DNA of 64,000 nt from Luzula sylvatica. Lineage: Eukaryota > Streptophyta > Magnoliopsida > Poales > Juncaceae. The notes below the pieces were generated by a model, which was given only the letters and a program-made list of their open reading frames with translations, searched no databases and was not told where the DNA came from. The stretch is from the NCBI GenBank assembly GCA_946800325.1, contig OX326957.1:63013070-63077069 (forward strand), given 5' to 3'. Of this stretch, positions 1 to 9,567 are shown one piece after another; position 1 is the first letter of the stretch; every line of letters starts with the position of its first letter. The position numbers and the translations under genes are program-made.

Positions 1-876
1 GAATTTGCCATGAGTATGATGGGAGAATTAAAATTCTTCTTGGGTCTTCAAGTCACACAATCAAGTGAAGGAATTTTCGTCAACCAATCAAAGTACACTC
101 ACGAATTATTAAAGAGATTCGAGTTGGACCAAACTAAAACAAGTGACACTCCAATGGCAAAGGAATCAAAATTGGATGCGGATGAAGAGGGCGAATCGTT
201 CGACATTACGTCCTATAGAGGAATGATCGGGAGCCTTCTTTATCTAACGGCGAGTCGTCCCGACATCATGTTCGCCGTATGCTTATGCGCTAGATTTCAA
301 GCTAACCCCAAGGTATCACATTACACGGCCGTAAAACGCATATTTCGTTATTTAAAAGGTACAATTGAACTTGGGATATGGTACGGGCATAGTGGGAACC
401 TAAACCTAGTAGGATACACTGATGCGGATTTTGCCGGATCCCGAGTTGATCGAAAAAGCACGAGCGGTACATGCCAATTTTTGGGAGGTTTACTTGTATC
501 ATGGTCAAGTCGTAAACAACACTCGGTAGCCTTATCGACGGCCGAAGCCGAGTATGTAGCCGCAGGAAGCTGCTGTGCTCAATTACTGTGGTTGAACCAA
601 ACCCTCGGAGACTACGGTTTGAACTTCCGTAAAATCCCCATATTGTGCGACAACAATAGCGCAATATGCATCTCGAAAAATCCTGTCCACCATTCACGAA
701 CCAAGCATATCGACATACGTCACCACTTCATTCGGGATCACGTGGAAAAAGGCGATGTTAAACTCGAATGGATAGAGACTCAAAATCAAATTGCCGACAT
801 CTTCACAAAACCGTTACCATTTGCTCCTTTCTCCGATCTACGACTAAAGCTAGGTATGTTATCTCTCAAGAATTAA
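1..876 (+). CDS. copia polyprotein, C-terminal RT and RNase H (partial)
   Basis: The frame is open from base 1, so this is the end of a polyprotein that starts upstream of the window. It begins within the RT thumb (GELKFFLGLQV), passes through the copia connection (YRGMIGSLLYLTASRPDI) and the RNase H domain (YTDADFAGSRVDRKSTSG, then SSRKQHSVALSTAEAEYVAA and DNNSAICISKNP), and ends after the conserved ADIFTKPLP tail with a TAA stop at 874-876. The RNase H acidic residues (D of YTDAD, E of AEAEY, D of CDN) are present. It acts in the cytoplasmic particle to copy element RNA into DNA. No frameshift or stop is seen in the visible part, so this copy may have been recently active. Confidence 0.93.
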   Translation, partial: EFAMSMMGELKFFLGLQVTQSSEGIFVNQSKYTHELLKRFELDQTKTSDTPMAKESKLDADEEGESFDITSYRGMIGSLLYLTASRPDIMFAVCLCARFQANPKVSHYTAVKRIFRYLKGTIELGIWYGHSGNLNLVGYTDADFAGSRVDRKSTSGTCQFLGGLLVSWSSRKQHSVALSTAEAEYVAAGSCCAQLLWLNQTLGDYGLNFRKIPILCDNNSAICISKNPVHHSRTKHIDIRHHFIRDHVEKGDVKLEWIETQNQIADIFTKPLPFAPFSDLRLKLGMLSLKN

Positions 877-1002
877 AATTCAGCATATTGAGTCTAGTCT
901 CATGTAGTTGCATCATAACTGTATTATCATAAGTACAAATAGCGTTGTTGAACTAGGGTCAGTGTTTTGGGTCAATACATCCGGGTCTCAGCTCAGTATC
1001 TA

Positions 1003-1362
1003 GTCCGTTCGAACGAACAAAAGAGTGCGTTCGGAATGGACAAATGAAATCAACAAATACCATCCTTCCAGACTCAAGTCCGTTCGAACGAACAAACAGT
1101 GCGTTCTGAACGGACAGATGAAGTTAACAAATGCCATCCTTCCAGACTCAAGTCCGTTGAAACGAACAAACAGTGCGTTCTGAACGGACAGATGAAATGT
1201 ATGATTATGACAGCTTTTCATATTATTGCGCCTTTCCCAACAGTTGCAAGTGCGTTCGAACGAACTCAAAGACCTCTCACCTGCAACTCAAACCCAAACA
1301 ATGGCGTCTTTTACCCAGAAGCGTGTACGTTCGAACGCACATGAATGTCCGTTCGAACGGAC
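1003..1362. promoter_or_regulatory. palindromic-word cluster between pol and the downstream ORF
   Basis: Near-perfect 16-bp palindromes of the form GTSCGTTCGAACGSAC occur at 1003-1018, 1078-1093, 1250-1265, 1325-1340 and 1347-1362, with mismatched versions between them (for example from 1026 and 1099). A sentence-like unit, containing the word CCATCCTTCCAGACTCAAGT and one palindrome, is repeated at about 1058 and 1130. The region is non-coding. Short open frames across it arise because the word lacks stop codons. The role is unknown. The same words occur in the element's LTR. Confidence 0.7.
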
Positions 1363-1530
1363 TCGTCGTATTTACTCTCCATCTGCATGCAACCGACCCT
1401 CATCAATGGACGCTATGGTTCATCTTCTCGTACGAAGAGACTTAAAGGGTCACGATTTACATTCTTGAAACTCTTACCCTTATCCTCTCTTTCCAACACT
1501 CCTTTTCTTCTTTCTCAAAAGCTTGATTTC

Positions 1531-3006
1531 ATGGATGCCAATCGAAGCCTCATATCAAAAGGGAAATCCAAGGAAAAGAAGAGAACAGGAGAAAGCTCGA
1601 AAGCTCAAGAAATACCATCGCCTCCATCGATTGTTCGCATGAAGAGGGGCACGCCAGCCAACAGGCCTAATCACAGCGCACGAATGCAAGCAGATTACGA
1701 TTTCACTAATCCGAATAACGATTATCTCTTTCGAAACCAGGAAGCCGGACTCCTCTTCAATAGCGTTGTGGTAAGGAGACTCCTCTCAAAATCTTACTAT
1801 TACGAGTTTCCACGAAATTGTTCTATTCTTTCCGACAAGATCGAGGAAATCGAGCGAAAATGGGGATTTGCAAACCTTGCGCATCTCAACGAGAGGTCGT
1901 ATGAGATCATCACTCGGCTATTCTATGCAAACGCCACTTTCGATCATGCCCAAGATAAGATAACCTCGTTTATTCTCGGTGAGGAAGTCGTAATCTCGGT
2001 GCAGAATTTGTGCGACTTGTTCGGGCTCAAAAATGATGGAGAGAAGGTGTACAACGACCGCTGGGGGAAAATTGAAACCGAAGGGTTCGAAACCATGAAG
2101 AAAGTGGTCACGAATAGATACGCATCACAATCAGCAGTGTCACACTTGGCCGCTCCTGAAAAATTCGTCTGGATAATTGGTAATAACATTCTCGCTCCTG
2201 TTGAAAAATTGAGAGTAGACCTCGAAGATCGAAATATCTTGTTGTTATATCGCATGTGGTACGAGGACCAACTACCCGTCCACGTGCCTCATCTCATATT
2301 AAGCCACATGGAAAGCGCCATGAACCTAAGGAATGCATCATTGCCCTACGGAACGTTGATTGCTCGAATGTTGAACCTCCAAGGAGTCTCGATCCCGGTG
2401 GAAGATTGGGATTTCCGACCTGAACCACCGATCAACCTCGCGTCAAAATTAAACCTTCTGCGTCAAAGGTTTCGGTATTCGGCACAAGCTCATGAATGGA
2501 TTATCGATCACCCAGATGAAGAGGGAGCGTTCCATCTTCCTCCAAATCCTACCCGTTGGTTGGAGAGTGACGCTCCATCCGACCAGGGCAGTGAAAACCA
2601 GGTTCGACCACGTGAGAGGAGTGAGAGTGTAAGAAGTTCGAATGTCCCGATGGAAAGGGATGAAAGGCGGTTCGCTCACATAACGTCGTTGTTAGAGGCA
2701 ATGAATAAGCGTATGGAGCGACATGAACGAGGGATTCGAAATGAAATTCGAGAGGGCATGCAAGTTTCCGAGACAAGGATGCTCGAGAGAGTGGAACGTC
2801 AATTTTCCGACCTTTACGGTCATCTTGAAAACCGTTTCGGGTCCTACCCTGAACCTCGAGAACAAGACAATCCTCCTCCTCCATCTCATCCCACCGCGAA
2901 TCCGTCGGAGTCCCATTCGGGAACTTTCAACGTTGACGACTTCTTTGCGTCCGGTCCAAGCTATCATCCCGACCCGAACCCTTACCCCGGTCCCAACGAG
3001 ATGTAA
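1531..3006 (+). CDS. Sirevirus ORF after pol (env-like position)
   Basis: An intact ORF of 491 codons counted from the ATG at 1531. The frame is open further upstream to 1345, but that stretch reads through the palindromes and is unlikely to be coding. The N-terminus is basic and Ser-rich. The middle (around YEIITRLFYANATF and the following region to LCDLFGL) resembles the domain annotated in plants as a putative plant transposon protein, a recognition by pattern only. The C-terminal third has a heptad-rich helical stretch (MNKRMERHERGIRNEIREG and on to the repeated ERVERQF-type segment), then a Pro-rich tail. I see no clear signal peptide or membrane segment, so envelope is a positional label rather than a function. 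It probably depends on the element promoter and an unknown expression mechanism. Confidence 0.75.
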   Translation: MDANRSLISKGKSKEKKRTGESSKAQEIPSPPSIVRMKRGTPANRPNHSARMQADYDFTNPNNDYLFRNQEAGLLFNSVVVRRLLSKSYYYEFPRNCSILSDKIEEIERKWGFANLAHLNERSYEIITRLFYANATFDHAQDKITSFILGEEVVISVQNLCDLFGLKNDGEKVYNDRWGKIETEGFETMKKVVTNRYASQSAVSHLAAPEKFVWIIGNNILAPVEKLRVDLEDRNILLLYRMWYEDQLPVHVPHLILSHMESAMNLRNASLPYGTLIARMLNLQGVSIPVEDWDFRPEPPINLASKLNLLRQRFRYSAQAHEWIIDHPDEEGAFHLPPNPTRWLESDAPSDQGSENQVRPRERSESVRSSNVPMERDERRFAHITSLLEAMNKRMERHERGIRNEIREGMQVSETRMLERVERQFSDLYGHLENRFGSYPEPREQDNPPPPSHPTANPSESHSGTFNVDDFFASGPSYHPDPNPYPGPNEM

Positions 3007-3395
3007 TCACCGGCGGTGTTATAAGTGTGTTGTGTTGTAGTGTTTATTTTTCTATGAAGTGCATGTGTGTGAGAAATTGAGTTTGTTGTGTTTGTAGTAC
3101 TGACCAACTAATGTTATGCGTGTGTGTGCATCGGCCTGTGTCATGCCGTGTTATGAACAAACTGTTTTGTGGTCATATTTTCAGTTCCAACTGTTGCATC
3201 TATTTTTGATTTTTTTACATAACCTATCAGTCCAGATGCAAGTGCGTTCGAACGCATTACTTTTTCCGTTCGGAACGCACACATAAAAACTGTTTTATTT
3301 TCTTAAAAAATATCAAATGTGAAAAGATTTTTGTCATTCAAAACAAAAGAATTTGATCATATTTACGAGCTCATACATTCATCAATTCATTCTTT
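3007..3395 (+). other. non-coding spacer after ORF2
   Basis: Spacer between the ORF2 stop and the polypurine tracts. It holds TG-rich sequence (3020-3180) and two palindromic words, one close to perfect at 3243-3258 and a mismatched one near 3266. No ORF of note. Confidence 0.6.
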
Positions 3396-3558
3396 GAGGG
3401 GGAGCTCGCATTTAGGGGGAGCCTTCCGTTGATGAAGTCTCCTTGGCCCTTTTGATCTCTTTCAAAATGGGGGAGAAACGATCGTACGGAAAGTTCTCAA
3501 CTAAATGGTGAAACTCTCCAAACCGACAGTGTTTTGAAATTAATCAAAAAGGGGAGTT
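3396..3558 (+). other. four polypurine tracts before the 3' LTR
   Basis: G-rich purine tracts lie at 3396-3404, 3414-3420, 3464-3478 and 3546-3558. The last one abuts the LTR and is the likely primer for plus-strand DNA synthesis. Multiple tracts in this position are a reported Sirevirus trait. Which copies are used cannot be told from the sequence. Confidence 0.75.
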
Positions 3559-3892
3559 TGTTGGTTCAAATTTCCTGATAGTTTGATTATTTCAAAACAC
3601 TGTCATTACTAATGTATACATCCAGAAAAGTGCAGGATAACATAGGTACGATACGAAGATGAAGGAGGATTTGTGAAGGAAGACTTCATTGGACTACATC
3701 AAGAATCAGGACATGAAGTCTCAACATAAACAAGAAAAGAAGAACACAAGGAAGGCCATTGGAATACATCAAGACTCAAGATGTTGAAGCCTTCCGTGAG
3801 TGGGATACGCCACAAATAAACCTTAGGTACAAACCTAGTAGAACTCAAGTAAAATCATGTTCAAAATAACAAAGAGTTCAGTCAAGCAGGAA

Positions 3893-4343
3893 GTGCGTTC
3901 TGAACGAACTCAAAGTCCGTTCTGAACGGACTTGCTAAATATCAAAACTTTAAAGCTTGATTAGAACCAAACATGTCACAGGGATGTGTGCGTTCGAACG
4001 AACAATCATGTCCGTTCGAACGGATAATTAGAATCCGTTCACCCACCTTCTGAGTGCGTTGAACGGACAATCCTTCCTGTGAACGGAAAATGTCACAGGG
4101 ATGTATGCGTTCGAACGAACACACATGTGCGTTCGAACGGACAACCTGGAATCCGTTCACCCACTTTTCAGTGCGTTGAACGGACTCTTGTTCCTGTGAA
4201 CGCAAAATGCTATGTATAATTGAGTCCGTTACGAACGGACATTGTCCGTTCGAACGGACCCAAGATGTACTTGCACGTTATTTTGAAACGGCTAGTGCAA
4301 ACTTCAAGTGCGTTCTGAACGGACTGTATGCGTTCGAACGCAC
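3893..4343. promoter_or_regulatory. palindrome array in LTR U3
   Basis: About a dozen perfect or near-perfect copies of a 16-bp palindrome with arms GTSCGT/ACGSAC around a TCGA core lie directly upstream of the TATA box. Part of the array is two copies of a roughly 120-bp unit, starting near 3973 and 4090, each with two perfect palindromes and two degraded half-forms. This matches the palindrome-rich cis-regulatory region described for maize Sirevirus LTRs, although the word here differs. Binding by a dimeric protein or hairpin formation are both possible and untested. Confidence 0.75.
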
Positions 4344-4374
4344 TACAAGTTTTCTGAAGGATTTCTATAGAGAG

Positions 4375-4382
4375 TATAAATA
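4375..4382 (+). promoter_or_regulatory. TATA box of the Sirevirus-like LTR
   Basis: TATAAATA in an AT-poor setting about 30 bp after the last palindrome. It is followed within 40 bp by a CT-rich run, as expected for the start of the transcript. Confidence 0.8.
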
Positions 4383-4964
4383 GAATCCTTCATGGGTCTC
4401 TCTCTCTCACTTCCTCAATTTCAAACTTTCAAACCTAAAAAGAGAGAAACCCTAAGCTGTGATTTTCTATATCCATTGATAGCTTGAGAAACCTCCTTAG
4501 ATCATTGATCTACTTTCGATATTCTCCACTAATCGTATCCCACTCACGTGACCGATCACGTTGTAGCTCGATTAGTGAAAAAGTGTAATAGGCTAGTGCA
4601 ACAAATTGTAAAGAGCCTAAGCTATAGATCGATAGAAGCGTGTAAATCGATCTAGGCAAATCCTTGTAATCGAGTTGAGTTGGAAGTCAATCGAAAGCCA
4701 AAAAGAGTCACAAGGCATTCCCGGAGACGTAGGTACTCGCAAATAATTGAGTCGGTCAATTAAGCGAGTAAAGGGTGAGTTAAACCTACAAAGCAACCAC
4801 CTACCGAACTTCGTAAACAAACATCTTGTGTCAAAGTGTTTGTACGGTATCATCTTTATCATCTAAATTATTATTTATTCCGCACCGTAAATTAGGTTTA
4901 AATCTAAACTAAGTGTAAGTTAGATTGCCAAATTTACCCCCCTCTAGGTTAGAATTAACCAACA

Positions 4965-5264
4965 CAGGCTAGTCACAAACGTGATACCGAAAGAAGAGAA
5001 GGATGAGAGCGATCAACCCGTCGTGCGTGATCAATTTCACGCCGGTAATCGTCTATCCTACTTTGCATCGTACCCTCGATATCGAAGCATGATCTTGGAT
5101 TATGGGAACCGGACCGGGCCTTCATATCCGCTGCGCGGGCCCGGGGTCGGGATAATTCCCAACAGCATAATCTTATTATGCATCCAATCGTTCCGACGAA
5201 CGCGTACGTTCATCTACCCTCATATGTACAATCTGCTAGTTGATCTGTAACTGTATTTCCTTCA
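4965..5264. repeat. two copia LTR ends fused in opposite orientation
   Basis: 4965-5164 matches the 3' end of the A/B-type copia LTR in plus orientation (GC-rich block around CCGGGCCC and a terminus ending CCCAACA). It is followed not by a primer-binding site but at once by 5165-5264, the first 100 bp of an LTR of the same group in minus orientation (compare 20617 and 39820), ending TTCCTTCA at 5264. No coding sequence is left. This is a rearrangement remnant. Confidence 0.65.
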
Positions 5265-6798
5265 CAATCCTCTCAATTGCATCGATTTAAGACTAAAGCC
5301 TCGAGCTTTCTCGGTTCTAGTTCTGGATCAAGAACTCATCATTATTGACGACCTCAAAGCTCCATCTCCTCTCTCTGAAGACTTCATTGGGGTCACAAGA
5401 GATCATAGAAGACCTCCATCTCATCTCTACATCCATCTCCATTCTCATTTCTCATATTGGGTATTCTCTTTCTTTATTAGGATATTTTTGATATTTCTCA
5501 TGTTTTGAAGTTGTAGTTTGAATTAAGAACTGTTGCTTTGGATCTTGTTTGAATTTATTATCGCCCCCTTTTTCTTGTTTAATTGCTTGTTATTCTGAAT
5601 TTTGTGAATTAGTTTAAGTCTAAGTTGATTTTGCATCTGTCTGTCTGATCAGTTTTACTAATTTGCTTAAAATACTCTTAAATCTGATAAAAATCCATAA
5701 AAATGTGCTTCTGAATCTTGACCATATCTAGTTCATTTAGGAATTTATTGCACCTAATTTCATACATTTTCCTAATTGTTATGCATTTTTTAAAGTTGAG
5801 GCATTGAATTTCTGATTTTCTGTTCTGTACTAATTGAAAAATATAAATAAAATAGTTTTATATCTAGTTAAATCTCTTAAAAATACTTTTCTGAATCATG
5901 ATCATATCTAATTCATTTAGGAATTTTTTGCATCACATTTCCTTCAATTTTCTAATTGTTCTGCATTTTCAAACATAAGATCATAATTTTCTGATGTTCT
6001 GTTCCATTCTATTTGAAAATTACAAATAAAATACTTTCATTAAGCTTAAATCTCACAAAAATACTTTTCTGAATCTTGATGATATCTAGTTTGTGCAGAA
6101 TTTTAGTTCATATCATTTCATAAGTTTTCCTATTTGTTATTCATTTTTAAAATTTTAGATCTGAATTTCTGAATGTCTGTTTATAAAATACAAATTAAAT
6201 AGTTTTATATCTAGAAAAAATCCATTAAAATTCATTTTAGTTACACTTTATACTGTATATCAACTCCTTCAAGTTTGGTAATTTTTTTATTTGTTTTCCT
6301 ATTTTTTTGGATCTAATCTTTTCCTGATCTCTGACTTTTCGGTTTTGCCTTATCTATTTTATTTTTAGTTAATTCATTTATGCATATAAAAAGCTTTAAA
6401 AAATATGATGGCTTGTTTGTTTGGTTTCTGAACTGTGATAAAAGTTTCAACTAATTTAAAATTTTAATTTGAGCAATATAATTTGCTGAAGTTGAACTTG
6501 TTCTGTGATCCAGAGTTTGGTGTTGTGCTTGTTTGAAGAATTTTAAATATTAATTGGCTTCATAAAAAGGTCTGAAATTTTAAATATAGTTTTGATCACT
6601 GTTATATTCTTGTGTGCAAATTGAGAGAATTTTTGGGACTATAAAAGTTGTGTTTGAACAATAAACTCTAGAATTATCATAATCTCCCTGTGGATCGATA
6701 CTCTTTGCTTATCATTGTGCTAAGTTTAGGAAATCATATATTTGTTGAATTACTCAATTTAAGACATTAAAACGATGCTTAAAAAATGAGTTTTCAAA

Positions 6799-6816
6799 TG
6801 GCGCCGCTGCCGGGGA
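6799..6816 (+). other. primer-binding site, Athila type
   Basis: TGGCGCCGCTGCCGGGGA, two bases after the LTR end at 6796. The same 18 bases occur at 30895-30912 on the minus strand in the larger related element. This site type is known from plant Athila/Tat elements. Confidence 0.88.
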
Positions 6817-6916
6817 GATTGTTTTTGAAATTTAGAGTTTCTTTTATTTTCAATATTTGTTGAACTTTCGATATCTCACTTTCTCTTTCTCTTTTTGCAA
6901 GTACACTCACGAAGTC

Positions 6917-7600
6917 ATGGAAATCAAGGAGCGACAAATCGCTATGATGGGCGCGTTAAACAATGAAATATCCAAAATAGAAGGAGCAAGCCAAAGACTT
7001 CAACCAAAAATCGATAAACTCTTCGAAAACGCGTTCAATCAAGGCGTGACAATCGATCTCGAAGCTCTAATCCACACTACCCTCTCTCACTTGAAGGAAG
7101 AAATGATGAACATCGAGAAAGCTCGAATCCTCGAAGAAATGAAGAAAATAAACCTCGAGACTCTAAACCATTTCATGACGAAGATATCTCAAATCGATGG
7201 AGCTCGAGAAAGGCTTCAAGAAAAATTTGATACTTACTTCAAAAAAAAATCCGAGCCACACATCCAAGGGTTAATCATGATATCCAAACTTCATTTAGAA
7301 GAAGAATTGATGAGACTCGAGCAAAGCTCAAGTGTGGGGGAACATGAAGAAGTTTCAAGCGATCACGAAAATTTCGAATTCTCGAACACGCAAATCGATG
7401 AAGAAATCTCAAACGGAAACGAGGATCTCAAAAATCAATCTCATGAACAAAAACTCTCAAAAGGTGAAAACGTTTCAATTACAAATTTAATTACGACAAA
7501 CAAGAACTTTGATACTTCTAATGAAATTTTTTCTCTCTCTTTTGTAGAAGTTTCATTAGTTACATTAGATACATTAGATCATCTGCTTCAATTTTGGTAA
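6917..7600 (+). pseudogene. gag-position ORF of the Athila-type element, 3' end lost
   Basis: ATG at 6917 (MEIKERQIAMMGALNNE). The open frame begins upstream at 6857 but crosses the leader. The product is Glu/Lys-rich and contains an internal duplication: the motif ISKIEGASQRLQPKIDKLFE recurs as ISQIDGARERLQEKFDTYF about 60 residues later, each followed by a helix. It looks like a coiled-coil protein. There is no zinc knuckle. The last codons run into the truncated LTR and end there, so the original C-terminus is missing. A PPT-like word (AAGTGTGGGGGAA) sits inside the frame near 7330. The function is unknown; the position corresponds to gag. Confidence 0.5.
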
Positions 7601-8113
7601 ATTTTGTAATTGTTTTCCTATTTTTTGGATCTAATATTTGCCTCTCTGTCTTTTCTGTCTTGCCTTAACTCTTTTATTTTTAGTTAATTTATTTGTGCAT
7701 ATAAAAATTTATAAAAAATATGATGGCTTGATTGTCTTATTTCTGATATGTGATAAAAGTTTCAATAAATTTGGATTTGTAATTTGAGCTATATAATTTG
7801 TTGAAGTTGAACTTTTTCTGTGATCCAGAGTTTTGTGATGTGCTTGTTTGAAGAATTTTAAATATTAATTGGCTTCATAAAAAGATCTGAAATTTGGAAT
7901 ATAATTTTTTTCACTGTTGATCTTCTTGTGTGCAAATTGAGAGAATTTTTGGGACTATAAAAGTTGTATTTGAACAATAAACTCTAGAATTACCATAATC
8001 TCCCTGTGGATCGATACTCTTTGCTTATCATTGTGCTAAGTTTAGGAAATCATTTATTTGTTGAATTACTCAATTTAAGACATTAAAACGGCGCTTAAAA
8101 AAATGAGTTTTCA

Positions 8114-9528
8114 GGTTTCGAAACCACCATGAGCACTTGGAGTGCGTGGAAATGAAGCGTCACTCCCTTGTACTCTCGGCGAGTATGTAATGAAGTTGAA
8201 TCCCTCGCTTTTCCTTGTACCGAGACGTGATCCTTGTGCCAAAAAGAGGGAGATAAAATGATAAGTGGATTAGAAGGTACATCACAAGAATTTAATGAAG
8301 GAGAAGAAGTATTAGAGAGAGAAGAAAAGGGGAACGAGGACTCGTCAAATGTGACATCTCGGCTTATGTAAACTAGACTTGTTGGTAAATGTAGACAATT
8401 GTAGCCTTTATGGGTAGGAGAATAACCCATAAAAACACACGGGAGAGACCGGAATTGCAATTTGTGTGAATTGTAGGGTCGTAAGTTAGGAAAGCCAATG
8501 CACCCAAGAACCTGTAAGAAGGTATAATCCGGTGAACGAGAGAAAAGCCGTTCGAATGGAGATGATTGGGTCGAAATAGGGAGCCGATTGATGATGAAAA
8601 TTATACTCAAAAAGATTTCATCCCAATATTTTGGAGGTATAGAGGCGGTAGACGTGCATGAAAGAGCCAACTCGACTACATGTCGATGTTTTCGTTCGGC
8701 CACTCCATTTTGCTCGGGCGTGTAAGGACAAGACAAGTGAGGAGTAATGGATGAAAATTGGCGAAAAATCGGTTTATGCTCGGTACCACCGTCCGTTTGT
8801 AAAACCTTAATGGAGCGCAAGAGAAGATTCTCAACCAATCCCTTGAATTGTATAAAAGCCGATAACACTTGGTCTTTGGAGGCCAAAAAATATATTCACG
8901 AATAACGTGAATATTCATCAATAAAAATCACGTAATACCTCGAGCCCGTTTGAGAAGTAATAGGAGATGGTCTCAAAGATCCGAATGAACAACATCAAGA
9001 GGAAACTTCACATTAATATTAGAAGGCAAAAACGAATGTTTGTGCGACCTTGCTTTTGCACAATCATCACAAAACTCGAGTTTTTGTGTTGAACATGGAA
9101 CTGAAAAATGCGAAAGCAAACGTGATGTGGTCGAGTGTGAGGCGTGGCCAAAATGTCGATGCCATAGTTCAGCCGAAACCCGTTCCGTTATTAGCGCAAA
9201 AGGAGATAAGACTTGAGAAGGAGATAGCTTGTAGAGTCCATCAATAAAGTTGACTCGAAGAAGTACCTTGTTGGTTTGCCGGTCCTTACTTAACATGACA
9301 AAAGGAGGGGAAAAATCCGAGGTAAATATCATTATCTCGAGTAAAGCGCGAAATTCTCGACGAATTTTGAGTAATTTGTGGAACATGTAAAACTTCGTTG
9401 AGATGATGAGTTTTGGAAGGAGAATAAATAGTGGAGTTTCCAAGATTTAAGATAGATAATCCTTGGCCATTACCGACTCGGAGTTGTTCGTTGCTTTGAT
9501 ACATCGAGTGAGTGGAGAGGTTGTTCAA
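8114..9528 (-). pseudogene. copia protease-integrase remnant
   Basis: Reading leftwards: a protease-linked segment (MYQSNEQLRVGNGQ) around 9528-9286, the GAG-pre-integrase domain with its zinc-binding HRHFGH-like motif and CDDCAKA (RVSAELWHRHFGHAS, in 9443-8973), then the integrase core with the catalytic Asp (VLQTDGGTEH) and Glu (TPEQNGVAERKHRHVVE), in 8886-8095. The three parts are in different frames or separated by stops, so a functional enzyme is not encoded. The C-terminal part of integrase fades into low-homology sequence before 8114. Confidence 0.82.
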
Positions 9529-9567
9529 GTCGGCGGTGACATGATGAGTGGCCCCGGTATTGAGAAA

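Larger units (their letters stand above)
1..4964 (+). mobile_element. Sirevirus-like Ty1/copia retrotransposon, 3' part
   Basis: The 5' LTR, gag and most of pol lie outside the window. What remains, in order, is the pol C-terminus (1-876), a palindrome-rich gap, a second ORF in the position of the env-like gene of Sireviruses (1531-3006), four polypurine tracts (3396-3558) and a long 3' LTR (3559-4964). An extra ORF after pol, several polypurine tracts and an LTR over 1 kb with palindromes upstream of the TATA box are described traits of plant Sireviruses. The lineage assignment rests on this architecture and the character of the RT/RNase H, not on a phylogeny. Target-site duplication cannot be checked because the left end is missing. 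Confidence 0.8.
3559..4964 (+). repeat. 3' LTR of the Sirevirus-like element
   Basis: The boundaries are set by the polypurine tract on the left and by matching inverted ends (TGTTGGTT at the start, AACCAACA at 4957-4964). The length is 1406 bp. The U3 contains direct repeats with palindromic words (3893-4343), followed by a TATA box at 4375. The R/U5 part has the CT-rich leader after the TATA box and ends with the sequence CCCCCCTCTAGGTTAG, typical of this LTR type. Only one LTR is in the window. Confidence 0.88.
5265..8113 (+). mobile_element. degraded Athila-type (Ty3/gypsy) element, pol-less
   Basis: A 5' LTR-like region (5265-6796, AT-rich, left end not definable) ends at TTTTCA and is followed after two bases by the primer-binding site. 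A short internal region with one ORF runs into a truncated second LTR copy (about 7577-8113). 6480-6796 and 7790-8113 are near-identical, which identifies them as LTR copies. The second copy lacks about two thirds of its length. The LTR end shares the CCCTGTGGATCGATAC type of motif with other Athila-like LTRs. No protease, RT or integrase is present. Confidence 0.7.

Noticed and set aside
1000..1468. Several overlapping open frames encoding Arg/Thr/Phe-rich peptides with FERT and VRTN words
   Set aside because: They are read-outs of the palindromic word GTTCGAACGAAC in several frames on both strands. The repeat word lacks stop codons, so the frames stay open by chance.
4981..5250. 89-codon frame with a plausible-looking sequence
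   Set aside because: Translates through the fused LTR ends at 5164/5165. The residues at the join have no family resemblance.
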